Assembly: GCF_006715055.1 (NCBI RefSeq)
Contig: NZ_VFMN01000001.1
Location: 4,278,001-4,342,000, forward strand
Direction of reading: 5' to 3'
Origin: Lapillicoccus jejuensis
Lineage (GTDB): Bacteria; Actinomycetota; Actinomycetes; Actinomycetales; Dermatophilaceae
Length of the DNA: 64,000 nt
Shown here: piece after piece, positions 48,142-57,190 of the stretch
How the letters are laid out: every line of letters starts with the position of its first letter
Position numbering within the stretch: position 1 is the first letter of the stretch
The notes under the pieces: model-generated
Database searches by the model: none
What the model was told of the DNA's origin: nothing
What the model saw: only the letters and a program-made list of their open reading frames with translations
Made by a program: the position numbers and the translations under genes

Positions 48142-49965
48142 TCACCCCTGCTGCTGCGCCACCCAGCTCGCGTGTAGGCCCGTGTACACACCACCGAGCC
48201 CGACGAGCTCGGTGTGCGGTCCGCGCTCGACGACCCGCCCCTTGTCGACGACGATCACCTCGTCGGCGGCCTGCGCGGTCGACAGCCGGTGGGCGATGGC
48301 GATGGAGGTGCGGCCCCGGGTGAGGCTGTCCAGCGCCCGCTGGATCCGCACCTCGGTGCTGGGGTCGACCGCCGAGGTGGCCTCGTCGAGCACGAGCAGG
48401 TCGGGGTCGGCGAGGTAGGCCCGTGCGAGCGCGACGAGCTGTCGCTCCCCCGCCGACAGCGACTCGCCCCGCTGGCCCACCTGGGTGTCGAGGCCCTCGG
48501 GCAGCGACTCGAGCCAGCCGTCGAGCCCCAGCTCCGTGATGGTCAGCAGGACGTCGTCGCGGGACGCACCCGGGGTGCCGAAGACGATGTTCTCCAGCAG
48601 CGACGCGTCGAAGAGGAAACCCTCCTGCGGGACCAGGACGACCCGCTGCCGCAGCGAGGAGAACCGCACCTGCCGCAGGTCGACGCCGTCGACGAGCACC
48701 CGGCCCGCCGTCGGGTCCATGAGCCGGGTGAGCAGCTTGGCGAAGGTGGACTTGCCCGAGCCGGTCTCGCCGACGATGGCCACCCGGGTGCGCGGCTCGA
48801 TCCGCAGGGTGACGTCGTGCAGCACGAGGTCCCCGCCGGGGTAGGCGAACGAGACGCCGTCGAACTCGGCGGTGATCGGCCCGCGCAGCAGGTCCGCCCC
48901 GGCGTCCCCCGGGTCGGACACGTCGGCGTGCGTGTCGATGATGCCGATGACGCGTCGCCACCCGGCGACGGCGTTCTGCATCTCGTTGAGGATCTCGGTC
49001 GCCTGCTGCACCGGCGAGGTGAAGAGGTTGACCAGGAAGAGGAACGCCAGCAGCTCGCCGAGGCTGAGCCGGCCGTCCACGGCGAGCAGGGTCCCCACGA
49101 CGAGGACGACGGCCGTCGTCAGCCCGGACACGAGCTGGCCCGAGCTGAAGGCGATGACGGCACGGGCCTGCGCCCCGATCGCCGTACGGCGGTGGGCGTC
49201 GATCGCCCGGTCGATGCGCTCCGCGGTGCGGTCCTCCACGGCGTAGGCGCGGATCGTCGAGGCGCCGACGATGGCCTCCGAGATCGCGCCGAGCATGTCG
49301 CCTACCCGCTCGCGCACGGCGGTGTACGCGCGGCCGACGACGCCCTGGAAGACGCGGATGATGACGAACAGCGGGATGTAGCAGGCCCATACGACGGCCG
49401 TGAGCAGCGGGCTGTAGAAGAGCATGAGCACCGTGGCCAGCGTCAGCTGCGCGACGTTGACCATGAGCATGAGCCCGCCGAACTGGACGAAGTTCGAGAT
49501 GGTGTCGACGTCGGAGGTGACGCGGGACACCAGCGACCCTCGCCGCTCGGTGTTCTGCGTGAGCATCGACAGGTCGTGGATGTGCCGGAACGCCCGGATG
49601 CGCAGGGACGCCAACCCGTTCTCCGACGCGGTGAAGAGCCGGACGTTGACGAAGTAGCTGCTCACGGCGGTCACCGCGACGCCCACGACCGCGACGAGCA
49701 CCCAGCGCAGGACGATGCCGGTGTCCGGGCCGCCGGCCCCGAGGATGCCCTCGTCCGTCGAGCGCTGGACGACGAAGGGGATGAGGACGCGCCCCAGGGT
49801 CGACAGCAGCGCGAGGCCGAGGGTGATCCCGAAGCCGCGCCGCAGCTCCGGCGAGAGCTCGATCCCCCGGCGCAGGGTGGCCATCGTCCCGAGCTCGTGG
49901 CCGCGCTCGATGGTGCGCGCCCCCGGGCGGTCCGGCGACACCGGGCTCTGCACGGTCGTGCTCAT
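48142..49965 (-). CDS. ABC exporter half-transporter, subunit B
   Basis: A 607-aa fused membrane/ATPase protein: six membrane helices (about 40-320) then the ABC domain with Walker A VGETGSGKST, Walker B LLVLDEATSAVD (catalytic Glu present) and H-loop AIAHRLST, but a degenerate signature LSAGE instead of LSGGQ. It overlaps the upstream ABC gene by ATGA. The site pattern matches one half of a heterodimeric exporter of the TM287/288 or BmrCD type. Substrate (drug, lipid or peptide) unknown. Confidence 0.9.
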   Translation of the reverse strand: MSTTVQSPVSPDRPGARTIERGHELGTMATLRRGIELSPELRRGFGITLGLALLSTLGRVLIPFVVQRSTDEGILGAGGPDTGIVLRWVLVAVVGVAVTAVSSYFVNVRLFTASENGLASLRIRAFRHIHDLSMLTQNTERRGSLVSRVTSDVDTISNFVQFGGLMLMVNVAQLTLATVLMLFYSPLLTAVVWACYIPLFVIIRVFQGVVGRAYTAVRERVGDMLGAISEAIVGASTIRAYAVEDRTAERIDRAIDAHRRTAIGAQARAVIAFSSGQLVSGLTTAVVLVVGTLLAVDGRLSLGELLAFLFLVNLFTSPVQQATEILNEMQNAVAGWRRVIGIIDTHADVSDPGDAGADLLRGPITAEFDGVSFAYPGGDLVLHDVTLRIEPRTRVAIVGETGSGKSTFAKLLTRLMDPTAGRVLVDGVDLRQVRFSSLRQRVVLVPQEGFLFDASLLENIVFGTPGASRDDVLLTITELGLDGWLESLPEGLDTQVGQRGESLSAGERQLVALARAYLADPDLLVLDEATSAVDPSTEVRIQRALDSLTRGRTSIAIAHRLSTAQAADEVIVVDKGRVVERGPHTELVGLGGVYTGLHASWVAQQQG

Positions 49966-51812
49966 GCCTGCACCTTCTCCTCGTCGGCCGCGACCGCGGC
50001 GCGCTCCGCGGCCTCGCGCGCGTACGCCGTGACGAGCCGTTCGTAGCCGGGGCACCGCTCGCGCAGCTGGGCGTGGGTGCCGTGGTCGACGACGCGCCCC
50101 TCCTCGAGGTAGACGACCTCGTCGGCGAGGGTGATGGTCGCCATCCGGTAGGCGACGACGAGGACGGTCGTGCCGGCGGCCGAGTCACGCAGCGCGGCGA
50201 GGATGGCCTGCTCGACGCTGGGGTCGACCGCCGAGGTCGCGTCGTCGAGGACGAGCAGCCGCGGGCGGCGGACGACGGCCCGGGCGAGCGCGATCCGCTG
50301 GCGCTGGCCCCCGGAGAAGCTCGTGCCGCGCTCCCCCACCCGGGTGTCGAGGCCCCCCGGCAGGGCCCGGACGAACTCCTCGCCCTGCGCGACCCGCAGC
50401 GCCGCCCAGACCTCCTCGTCGGTGCGGTCGGCGCCGAGGGTGATGTTGCCGCGGACGGTGTCGTCGAAGACGAAGGTCTCCTGCGACACCAGCGCCGCCG
50501 CCTCGGCGAGGCCGCCACGGCGCACCGTGCGCAGGTCGACGTCGTCGACGAGGACCTCGCCGGTGTCGGGGTCGACGAGCCGCAGCAGCAGCGTGGTCAG
50601 CGTCGACTTGCCCGAGCCGGTGGGGCCGACGACCGCGACGGTGCCGCCGGGCGGCAGGTCGAGCGTGACCCGGTCGACGGCGAGGAAGCGCTCGCGCTGC
50701 CGCTCCCCACCGTCCTGCGCCGACTCGTCGTACGCATAGCTGACGTCGCGGACGGACAGGTGGGCGGCACTGGTCGCCGGCAGCGCGGCGGCGCCGTACG
50801 TCATCTCGCCGCGCGCCTGGAGGACCGCGTCGACCCGCTCCCAGCCGACGACCGATCGCGGGATCTCGGCGAGGACCCAGCCGAGCGCGCGGACCGGGAA
50901 GGCGAGCAGCGAGAAGAGGTAGGCGATCTGGACGACCTCGGCGGCGGTGAGGTGCCCGGTCTGGACGCGCCACACCCCCACGAGGATGACGGCGAGCGTG
51001 CCGAGCTGCGGGATGGCCTCGATGGCCGGGTCGAAGGTGCCGCGGGTGCGCCCCACGAGGATGTTGGCGTCGCGCAGCTCGTGGGTGACCCGCCGGAAGC
51101 GCTCGGCCTCCTGGTCCTCGCGGCCGAGGCTCTTGACGACGAGGGCCGCCTCGAAGCTCTCGTGGGCGACCTCGGAGACCTCCGCGCGCAGCTGCTGGGC
51201 GCGGGTGGCGCGCGGCGACATGCGCCGCTGGAAGGCGAGGTTGGCCAGCAGCAGCACCGGGAAGACGGTCAGCCCGACGACGGCGAGCCAGACGTCGACG
51301 ACGAGCATCTGGACGGCGGCGAAGACGAGCATGACGACGACGCCGATGGCCATCGGCAGCGGGTTGAAGACGTTCCACGTCGACTCGACGTCGGCGTTCG
51401 CGTTGGACAGCAGCTGGCCCGAGGGGTGGCGGTGGTGCCACGAGAGCGGGAGCCGCAGGTACTGCCGGGTGACCTTGCGGCGGTAGATCGCGCCGAGGTT
51501 AAAGAAGGCGACCCCGGCGGCGACGCGCCGCACGATGACGCCGGCGACGTTGAGCAGGACGACGGCGACGACGGCCCCCGCGACGTGCCACAGCTGGCCG
51601 GCCGTCACGGACCGGGACTGGACGGCCGGGGTGATCGGGTCCTCGACGACGCGGCCGATGACCCAGGCGGTGGCGCCGGTCATGACGCCGTACACCGCGC
51701 TGCCGACCACCGAGACGGTGAACCAGCCGCGCTGGTCCCGGATGCCCCGGCGCAGGACGCTCACCCCCTTGCGCAGCGAGCTGGCGGTGGGGTGCGGGAC
51801 GAGCGAGGACAC
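49962..51812 (-). CDS. ABC exporter half-transporter, subunit A
   Basis: A 616-aa partner of the next gene. Membrane domain then ABC domain with Walker A VGPTGSGKST and a good signature FSGGQRQRIAL, but Walker B ends LLVLDDATSAVD (Asp instead of catalytic Glu) and the H-loop reads VVAYRMATI (Tyr instead of His). So its ATP site is the degenerate one of an asymmetric heterodimer. GTG 51812 is preferred since AGAAGG lies eight bases upstream; longer starts at 51821 or 51836 are possible. Confidence 0.9.
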   Translation of the reverse strand: MSSLVPHPTASSLRKGVSVLRRGIRDQRGWFTVSVVGSAVYGVMTGATAWVIGRVVEDPITPAVQSRSVTAGQLWHVAGAVVAVVLLNVAGVIVRRVAAGVAFFNLGAIYRRKVTRQYLRLPLSWHHRHPSGQLLSNANADVESTWNVFNPLPMAIGVVVMLVFAAVQMLVVDVWLAVVGLTVFPVLLLANLAFQRRMSPRATRAQQLRAEVSEVAHESFEAALVVKSLGREDQEAERFRRVTHELRDANILVGRTRGTFDPAIEAIPQLGTLAVILVGVWRVQTGHLTAAEVVQIAYLFSLLAFPVRALGWVLAEIPRSVVGWERVDAVLQARGEMTYGAAALPATSAAHLSVRDVSYAYDESAQDGGERQRERFLAVDRVTLDLPPGGTVAVVGPTGSGKSTLTTLLLRLVDPDTGEVLVDDVDLRTVRRGGLAEAAALVSQETFVFDDTVRGNITLGADRTDEEVWAALRVAQGEEFVRALPGGLDTRVGERGTSFSGGQRQRIALARAVVRRPRLLVLDDATSAVDPSVEQAILAALRDSAAGTTVLVVAYRMATITLADEVVYLEEGRVVDHGTHAQLRERCPGYERLVTAYAREAAERAAVAADEEKVQA

Positions 51813-51855
51813 GACCGTCACCTTCTCACGGCGCACCGACAGCCCGCGGTCAGGA

Positions 51856-52419
51856 TTACCTCGCGGGGTCCACTACCGGCACCCAGTAGCGGCGCAGCCC
51901 GCCGCGGACGTCCTCGAGCACGCCACCGTTGGCCTCGATGGTGCCGATGGAGCCGGCGTTGTCGTCGTCGCAGGTGACCAGCAGCCGGCCCATCCCGCGC
52001 TCGGCGGCGAGCCGGCGCATCGCGGCGAGCGCGGCGGTGGCGACGCCGCGACGGCGGGCGGAGGGGCGCACGCCGTACCCGATGTGACCGCCCTGCTCGC
52101 GCAGGATGTCGTTGAGCTCGTGGCGCAGGTGGATGGTGCCGACGAGCCGGCCGTCCTGCTCGACCCAGCGCAGCGTCGACGCCACCCAGGCGGGCGGGAC
52201 GTCCTCGCCGCGCTCGTGGGCGAGGGCGCCGCGGACCCACGCGTCGAAGGCCTCGGGGACGGCGAGGTCCTCGACGCTCAGCCCGAAGAAGGCGCCGCCG
52301 TCGACGTGCTCCTCCCCGTCGGCGGCGAACTCGCGCACCATCTCCAGCCACTCGGCGTGACGGCGGGTGGTGGGGGCGACGAGGGTCACGGGGGTCGGGT
52401 GAGGGCGCTGCTCGGGCAC
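51856..52419 (-). CDS. GNAT-family N-acetyltransferase
   Basis: A 187-aa single-domain GNAT. The acetyl-CoA loop is GYGVRPSARRRGVATAALAAM and the C-terminal DDDNAGSIGTIEANGGVLEDV is the usual last helix-strand pair. Closest in style to actinobacterial predicted acetyltransferases of the COG3981 type. GTG 52419 is preceded by TAGGGT with a six-base gap. Divergent from the TIGR03085 gene. Substrate unknown. Confidence 0.85.
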   Translation of the reverse strand: MPEQRPHPTPVTLVAPTTRRHAEWLEMVREFAADGEEHVDGGAFFGLSVEDLAVPEAFDAWVRGALAHERGEDVPPAWVASTLRWVEQDGRLVGTIHLRHELNDILREQGGHIGYGVRPSARRRGVATAALAAMRRLAAERGMGRLLVTCDDDNAGSIGTIEANGGVLEDVRGGLRRYWVPVVDPAR

Positions 52420-52425
52420 CGGCCC

Positions 52426-52431
52426 ACCCTA
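52426..52431 (-). promoter_or_regulatory. -10 hexamer TAGGGT for GNAT gene
   Basis: Six bases before GTG 52419. Confidence 0.45.
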
Positions 52432-52488
52432 GGGAACGACGAAGGCGACGACGGAGGCCCTTTGACAGGATGACGAGGTGAGGACCCG

Positions 52489-53127
52489 ATGACCCGCTAC
52501 GCCCGCGCCGAGCGCCACCTGTTCGCCAACACCCTCGTCGCCTCCGGACCGGACGCGCCCACCCTCGACGACCCATGGCGCACTCGCGACCTCGCCGCCC
52601 ACATCGTCCTGCGCGACAGCCGACCCGACCTCGTGCTGGGGATGTTCGTCCCCGCGCTGTCCGGCCGCCTCGACCGGGCGATGCGCGAGACCGCCGACGG
52701 GGACTGGACGGCGCTCGTACGGCGCGTCCGCAGCGGCCCGCCCGGGTGGTTCCCGACGCAGCTGGCCGCGGTCGACGAGCGGATGAACCTCGGCGAGATG
52801 TTCCTGCACCACGAGGACGTCCTGCGCGCCGTGCCGGGATTCGAGCGCCGCGAGCTCGGTGCCCCGCTCGAGGGGGCGCTGTGGGGCCAGCTCGGGACGA
52901 TGGCCACGCTGTTCCTGCGCAAGGCCCCGACCGGCGTCGTCCTCGTCTCCCCCGGCCACGGCCGGCTCGCGGCCAAGGGACCGACGGGCCCCGGCACCGT
53001 CGTCGTCACCGGGACACCGGGCGAGCTGACCCTCTACGTCTCGGGACGTCAGCGGGTCGCCTCGGTCGAGACCGAGGGCCCGGACGACGCGGTCGGCGCG
53101 CTCGACACGGCGTCGTTGGGCGGCTGA
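52489..53127 (+). CDS. TIGR03085-type metal-binding (DinB/maleylpyruvate isomerase-like) protein
   Basis: A 212-aa protein of the DinB/mycothiol-dependent isomerase-like fold; RDLAAHIVLRDSRPD and FLHHEDVLRA carry the His residues for the metal site. In actinobacteria these enzymes may use mycothiol, but no reaction is known for TIGR03085 members. ATG 52489 has GAGGTGAGG just upstream; a CAGGAT at 52466 could be its -10. Convergent with hisF (15-bp gap). Confidence 0.75.
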   Translation: MTRYARAERHLFANTLVASGPDAPTLDDPWRTRDLAAHIVLRDSRPDLVLGMFVPALSGRLDRAMRETADGDWTALVRRVRSGPPGWFPTQLAAVDERMNLGEMFLHHEDVLRAVPGFERRELGAPLEGALWGQLGTMATLFLRKAPTGVVLVSPGHGRLAAKGPTGPGTVVVTGTPGELTLYVSGRQRVASVETEGPDDAVGALDTASLGG

Positions 53128-53142
53128 GCCCCGGGCGACCTC

Positions 53143-53916
53143 TCAGCGGACCTCGAGGCCGTCGGCGCGCAGCGCGCCCTTGACGTCGCCGATCGTCAGC
53201 TCGCCGAAGTGGAAGACGCTGGCGGCGAGCACGGCGTCGGCGCCGGCGCGCACGGCCGGCGCGAAGTGCTCGAGCGCCCCCGCACCGCCGGAGGCGACGA
53301 CGGGCACGGACACCGCGGCGCGGACCCGCTCGATGAGCGGCAGGTCGAAGCCGTCGCGGGTCCCGTCGGCGTCCATCGAGTTGAGCAGGATCTCGCCCGC
53401 GCCCAGCTCGGCGGCCCGGGCGCACCACTCCACGGCGTCGAGGTCGACCGGGGTGCGGCCGCCGTGCGTCGTCATGACGAAGTCGTCGGTGGGGCGCCCG
53501 TCGTCGCCGCGGCGGCGGCGCACGTCCGCGGACAGGACGAGGACCTGGGCCCCGAACCGGTCGGCGACCTCGGCGATGAGCTCGGGCCGGGCGATGGCGG
53601 CGGTGTTGACGCCGACCTTGTCGGCGCCGACCCTTAGGAGCCGGTCGACGTCGTCGACGGTCCGCACTCCCCCGCCGACGGTGAGCGGGATGAAGACCTG
53701 CTCGGCGGTGCGGGTGACGACGTCGTACGTCGTCGCGCGGTCGCCGCTGCTCGCGGTGACGTCGAGGAAGGTCAGCTCGTCGGCCCCCTGCTCCCCGTAG
53801 AGCCGGGCGAGCTCGACGGGGTCGCCCGCGTCGCGCAGGTTCTCGAAGTTGACGCCCTTGACGACCCGACCGGCGTCGACGTCGAGGCAGGGGATGACCC
53901 GGATGGCGACGCTCAC
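53143..53916 (-). CDS. hisF: Imidazole glycerol phosphate synthase subunit HisF
   Basis: A 257-aa TIM barrel that cyclises PRFAR with ammonia from HisH to IGP and [22 protein letters not shown] (catalytic Asp at residue 11), GGGVRTVDD and VVASGGAG (phosphate loops) are present; the second acid Asp is in VLSADVRR. HisH and other his genes are not adjacent: hisG and hisE lie about 3.3 kb away, separated by five genes. GTG 53916 is preceded by TAGGCT with seven bases. Confidence 0.96.
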   Translation of the reverse strand: MSVAIRVIPCLDVDAGRVVKGVNFENLRDAGDPVELARLYGEQGADELTFLDVTASSGDRATTYDVVTRTAEQVFIPLTVGGGVRTVDDVDRLLRVGADKVGVNTAAIARPELIAEVADRFGAQVLVLSADVRRRRGDDGRPTDDFVMTTHGGRTPVDLDAVEWCARAAELGAGEILLNSMDADGTRDGFDLPLIERVRAAVSVPVVASGGAGALEHFAPAVRAGADAVLAASVFHFGELTIGDVKGALRADGLEVR

Positions 53917-53923
53917 GGCGGCC

Positions 53924-53929
53924 AGCCTA
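53924..53929 (-). promoter_or_regulatory. -10 hexamer TAGGCT for hisF
   Basis: Seven bases before GTG 53916; the same hexamer precedes hisE (58388). Confidence 0.5.
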
Positions 53930-53940
53930 CGGCGGCCCTC

Positions 53941-53946
53941 TACCCT
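53941..53946 (+). promoter_or_regulatory. -10 hexamer TACCCT for P-loop kinase gene
   Basis: Seven bases before ATG 53954; the divergent hisF and kinase promoters share a 37-bp gap. Confidence 0.5.
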
Positions 53947-53953
53947 CGCCCCC

Positions 53954-54538
53954 ATGACGTCCACCCCCACCGACGACCGCGCCGTCGACGTCGTGGTCGG
54001 CCTCGCAGGGCGGGCGACGCCGCGGTGCGGGGACGTCCTCGTCGTCGCCGTCGACGGCCCGAGCGGAGCCGGCAAGACGAGGCTGGCGCGGGCGGTCGGC
54101 CGGCGTCTCGGCGCGCGGGTGGTGCACATGGACGACGTCTACCCGGGCTGGGACGGGCTGGCGGACGCCGTCCCGCTCGTCGTGGAGGGACTGCTCGAGC
54201 CGCTCGCCCGGGGCGAGGACGCGGCCTACCGGCGGTGGGACTGGGTCCACGACCGGTGGGCGACCCGGCGGCGCGACGTGCGGTGGGTGCCGCGGCTGGT
54301 CCTCGAGGGCGTCGGGTCGAGCGTCGGGGCGGCGGGCGCGTTCGCCGCGCTGCGGGTCTGGGTCGAGGCCCCCCGGGCCGTCCGCTTCGAGCGCGGGATC
54401 GCCCGCGACGGCGAGGCGTACCGCCCGCACTGGGAGCGCTGGGCGCGTCAGGAGGCGGCCCTGTTCGCCGGCGACGGCACCCGCTCGCGGGCCGACGTGG
54501 TGGTCGACACCACGGGCGCCCACCGCGTGCCGCGCTGA
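53954..54538 (+). CDS. Uridine-kinase-like P-loop protein
   Basis: A 194-aa small kinase: Walker [28 protein letters not shown] (acceptor-binding Asp pair as in uridine kinases) and a basic lid [13 protein letters not shown]. Nucleoside or small-alcohol phosphorylation is likely; the true substrate is not clear. TACCCT is seven bases before ATG. Divergent from hisF; 19 bp upstream of the SGNH hydrolase gene. Confidence 0.75.
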   Translation: MTSTPTDDRAVDVVVGLAGRATPRCGDVLVVAVDGPSGAGKTRLARAVGRRLGARVVHMDDVYPGWDGLADAVPLVVEGLLEPLARGEDAAYRRWDWVHDRWATRRRDVRWVPRLVLEGVGSSVGAAGAFAALRVWVEAPRAVRFERGIARDGEAYRPHWERWARQEAALFAGDGTRSRADVVVDTTGAHRVPR

Positions 54539-54545
54539 CATCGGC

Positions 54546-54551
54546 GAGGAT
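54546..54551 (+). promoter_or_regulatory. Candidate -10 GAGGAT for SGNH gene
   Basis: Six bases before GTG 54558. Confidence 0.3.
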
Positions 54552-54557
54552 CGTGGG

Positions 54558-55271
54558 GTGGCCTTCGCCTACGACAACCTCAGCCACCGCCCGTCCGGCC
54601 CGTTCCTGCGCGCCGCCTCGGCGGTGCTCCCGGGCGTGCGCGCCGTGCAGGACCAGGTGGCGCCGTACGCCGCGTGGTGGCGCGAGCACAACGCGCGCGC
54701 GGCCTCGGGCGACGGGCCGCTGTGGGTGGCGATCGGGGACTCGATGACCCAGGGCATCGGCGCGAGCGCCCCCGATCGCGGCTGGGCCGGGCAGCTGAGC
54801 GCCGAGCTGTCCCGCGACGGGTGGCCCCACCGGCTGGTCAACCTCGCCGTGACGGGGGCGCGTGTGCAGGACGTCCTCGACCGGCAGCTGCCCGCCCTCG
54901 ACGGCCTGAGGGCCGAGCAGGACGTCGCCCTCGTCACCGTGATGGTCGGCTCGAACGACCTCGTCCGGCGCGAGTACCGCGAGGGGCTCGTCGCCCGGTT
55001 CGAGGCGCTGCTCCCGCGGCTGCCCCGGGGCGCGGTCGTCGCGACCCTGCCCAACCCGCGGCGCGAGGTCGCGGTCGTCGACGCGATGCTGCGCGAGCGC
55101 GCCGCCACCGGCGACGTCGTCCTCGCCGACCTGCGCAGCGAGGGCCCGCACTCCTGGCGCGGCCGGCTGGCGCCGGACTTCTTCCACCCCAACGACCTCG
55201 GGTACGGCGAGATGGCGCAGGTCGTCCGTCGCGCCGTGGACGCCACCGGGGTGACGAGGACCGTGTCGTGA
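54558..55271 (+). CDS. SGNH/GDSL-family hydrolase
   Basis: A 237-aa esterase/lipase. The catalytic Ser is in VAIGDSMTQGIG, Gly and Asn in MVGSNDLV (block III), and Asp-His in DFFHPNDLGYG (block V). No signal peptide, so it likely acts on cytosolic esters or acetyl groups. Its stop overlaps the next start (GTGA), so it is coupled to a gene of unknown function. Confidence 0.88.
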   Translation: MAFAYDNLSHRPSGPFLRAASAVLPGVRAVQDQVAPYAAWWREHNARAASGDGPLWVAIGDSMTQGIGASAPDRGWAGQLSAELSRDGWPHRLVNLAVTGARVQDVLDRQLPALDGLRAEQDVALVTVMVGSNDLVRREYREGLVARFEALLPRLPRGAVVATLPNPRREVAVVDAMLRERAATGDVVLADLRSEGPHSWRGRLAPDFFHPNDLGYGEMAQVVRRAVDATGVTRTVS

Positions 55272-55894
55272 GCAGCCGTGTCGTGAGAAGCCGCTTCCAC
55301 GGACGGATCGCGGGGGTGGGGACGACCAGCGGCACCCGCCTCGTCGTCGGCCACTGGCGGCGCACGCCGCTCGGGCCGTTCAGCGACGTCATGCTCGAGT
55401 CGGCCGCCGGTCACCGGGTGCTGCTGGCCCCCTCGGACGCCGTGGTCGGGGTGGTCGAGGCGACGTACGTCTTCGACGAGGTGCGCCGCGAGCCGGTCGA
55501 GGTCGACACCGGCCCGGGACCGGACGGGGAGCGGTGGCGGGTGACGAGCCCGTCGCTCGAGCTGACGTTCGACGTCGGCGGTCGGGCCGCCCTGGGCGTG
55601 CTGCTGCGCCTCGTCCCGGAGGCGCTCGCGACGAGCCCGCGGTGGGCCGAGGTCGTCGACCCGGTCGCGCGGGTGGTCCTGCGCGGGGTGCGCACCCGCG
55701 GCGTCGCCCGCCCCGGCCGCCGCGAGTGGTACGGCGCCACCGACCTGCACCGGGTGCGCTCGGCCTACGGGCGCTTCGACGGGCAGGACCTCGGCGCGCT
55801 CGCTCCCGTGGACCCGCCGTGCCGGTTCGGCTTCTCCTCGACCCCGCGCACCCCGTCGGTGACGAGCGTCGTCACGACGATCGAGGAGGGCTAG
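55268..55894 (+). CDS. Conserved hypothetical protein coupled to SGNH hydrolase
   Basis: A 208-aa soluble beta-rich protein with no recognised domain. Its start region (RSRFHGRIAGVGTTSGTRLV) and GHRVLLAPSDAVVGVVEATYVFDEV resemble unnamed actinobacterial proteins. GTG 55268 overlaps the SGNH stop. Its TAG stop shares CTAG with the TAG stop of the convergent flavin oxidoreductase (55891-55894), so the two genes end on the same four bases. Confidence 0.7.
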   Translation: MSSRVVRSRFHGRIAGVGTTSGTRLVVGHWRRTPLGPFSDVMLESAAGHRVLLAPSDAVVGVVEATYVFDEVRREPVEVDTGPGPDGERWRVTSPSLELTFDVGGRAALGVLLRLVPEALATSPRWAEVVDPVARVVLRGVRTRGVARPGRREWYGATDLHRVRSAYGRFDGQDLGALAPVDPPCRFGFSSTPRTPSVTSVVTTIEEG

Positions 55895-56718
55895 GCCGCG
55901 CGCACCGGCCCCGCCCGGACCGTGTCGAGCATCTGCGAGGGGGTCGCGGGCGGCAGGAACTCGAGCCACCACGTGGCCCCGCCGTCCCGCGCCGCCTCGA
56001 CCGCCGCCCGCTCGGCGGTGAGGGAGGTCAGCCGACGGCGGCCGCCGACCGCGACGTCGAGGCCGTCCGACGACCCGCGGTGCTCGGCGACGGCCGCGAC
56101 GAGCTGTGCCGTCTCCGTGCTCGTGAAGTCGCTCCACGCGCGGGTGTCGGTGACCTTGTACGGCACCACCCCGTCCGCGCGCGCGCCCCGTCGGGCGACC
56201 GCCTTCGCCTCGGCGCTGCCGCCGACCCACACCCGGACGCGGTGCGCCGTGGGACGGAACACCACCGGGCCGTCGGTCGGCCCGTCCACGGGCTGTCCGT
56301 GCAGGAGGGCCAGCAGCAGGTCGAGGCGTCGGTCCATCTCCCTACCTCTGGCGCGCCTGGTGTCCTGGACACCGACCTGGGTCCCCCGGTCGGCCGGGTC
56401 GCCCACCCCGACCCCGAGGACGACCCGACCGGGGGCCAGCGCGTCGAGGGTGACGGCCTCGCGCGCCAGCTTGACCGGGTCCCGCGCGAGCAGGCCGGAG
56501 ACGGTCGTCCCCAGCACCACCCGGGTGGTTCGGCCGGCTGCCGCGGCGAGGACCACCCACGGGTCGAAGGTGGGCGGGTCGTCACCCCGGTAGTAGACGA
56601 GGTAGTCCTCGAGGAAGACCCCGTCCCACCCCGACCGCTCCGCCGCGACCGCGAGGTCGAGGAGCAGGTCGACCGTGAGGTGGTCCCCGCCGCAGGGCAG
56701 CTCCAGTCCGTACCGCAC
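55891..56718 (-). CDS. LLM-class flavin-dependent oxidoreductase
   Basis: A 275-aa luciferase-like TIM-barrel protein: GLELPCGGDHLTVD start, WDGVFLEDY, VVLGTTVSGLLARDP and GRVVLGVGVGDPAD are family marks. Such enzymes use FMNH2 or F420H2; the short length and lack of a partner reductase leave the cofactor open. GTG 56718 is preceded by TAGCGT with six bases. Followed by no same-strand partner. Confidence 0.88.
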   Translation of the reverse strand: MRYGLELPCGGDHLTVDLLLDLAVAAERSGWDGVFLEDYLVYYRGDDPPTFDPWVVLAAAAGRTTRVVLGTTVSGLLARDPVKLAREAVTLDALAPGRVVLGVGVGDPADRGTQVGVQDTRRARGREMDRRLDLLLALLHGQPVDGPTDGPVVFRPTAHRVRVWVGGSAEAKAVARRGARADGVVPYKVTDTRAWSDFTSTETAQLVAAVAEHRGSSDGLDVAVGGRRRLTSLTAERAAVEAARDGGATWWLEFLPPATPSQMLDTVRAGPVRAA

Positions 56719-56724
56719 GGAGCG

Positions 56725-56730
56725 ACGCTA
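56725..56730 (-). promoter_or_regulatory. -10 hexamer TAGCGT for LLM gene
   Basis: Six bases before GTG 56718. Confidence 0.45.
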
Positions 56731-57183
56731 CGCGCGGGCCTCGCCGAGCGCCTGGACGAGGGCGGCGAGCCGGCCGGCCTCGTCGCGCGACGAGGGCCCG
56801 TCGGCGCGCTGGACCGCCATGACGGCGACCTGCTCGGTGTCGTCGAGCTCGAGGGTCACCCACGGGGCACCGTCGTCGAACTGCACCCGCAGCACCTGCG
56901 CCCACTCCAGGCGCCGGGTGGTGACGAGGTTGCGCACGACGAGCCCACCGCGGTCGGGGACGGCCGAGATGGTGGCGTAGCGGTAGCAGGCGAAGGCGAT
57001 GGCCACCCCGAGGACGACGATGAGCGTCGAGTCGGTCGGGGTGCTCCCGGGCAGGAAGACCGCGAGGCCGCCGAAGATCACGAGCGAGACGACGGCGAGC
57101 GTCGTCGCGACGACCCGCCCGCGCCGGGACCGGAAGGGCCGGAAGGGGTCCTGGTCCGGTCTCGGCGTCGCGCTGTCGCTCAC
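56728..57183 (-). CDS. PH-domain (bPH_6, CFP-6-like) membrane protein
   Basis: A 151-aa protein: basic head (FRSRRGR), two membrane helices (residues about 25-65), and a bacterial PH domain (GLVVRNLVTTRRLEWAQVLRVQF), as in the low-molecular-weight antigen CFP-6 family. Such proteins often sit downstream of hisG in actinobacteria, as here (7 bp). Function unknown. Start GTG 57183. Confidence 0.85.
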   Translation of the reverse strand: MSDSATPRPDQDPFRPFRSRRGRVVATTLAVVSLVIFGGLAVFLPGSTPTDSTLIVVLGVAIAFACYRYATISAVPDRGGLVVRNLVTTRRLEWAQVLRVQFDDGAPWVTLELDDTEQVAVMAVQRADGPSSRDEAGRLAALVQALGEARA

Positions 57184-57190
57184 GGCCGGC

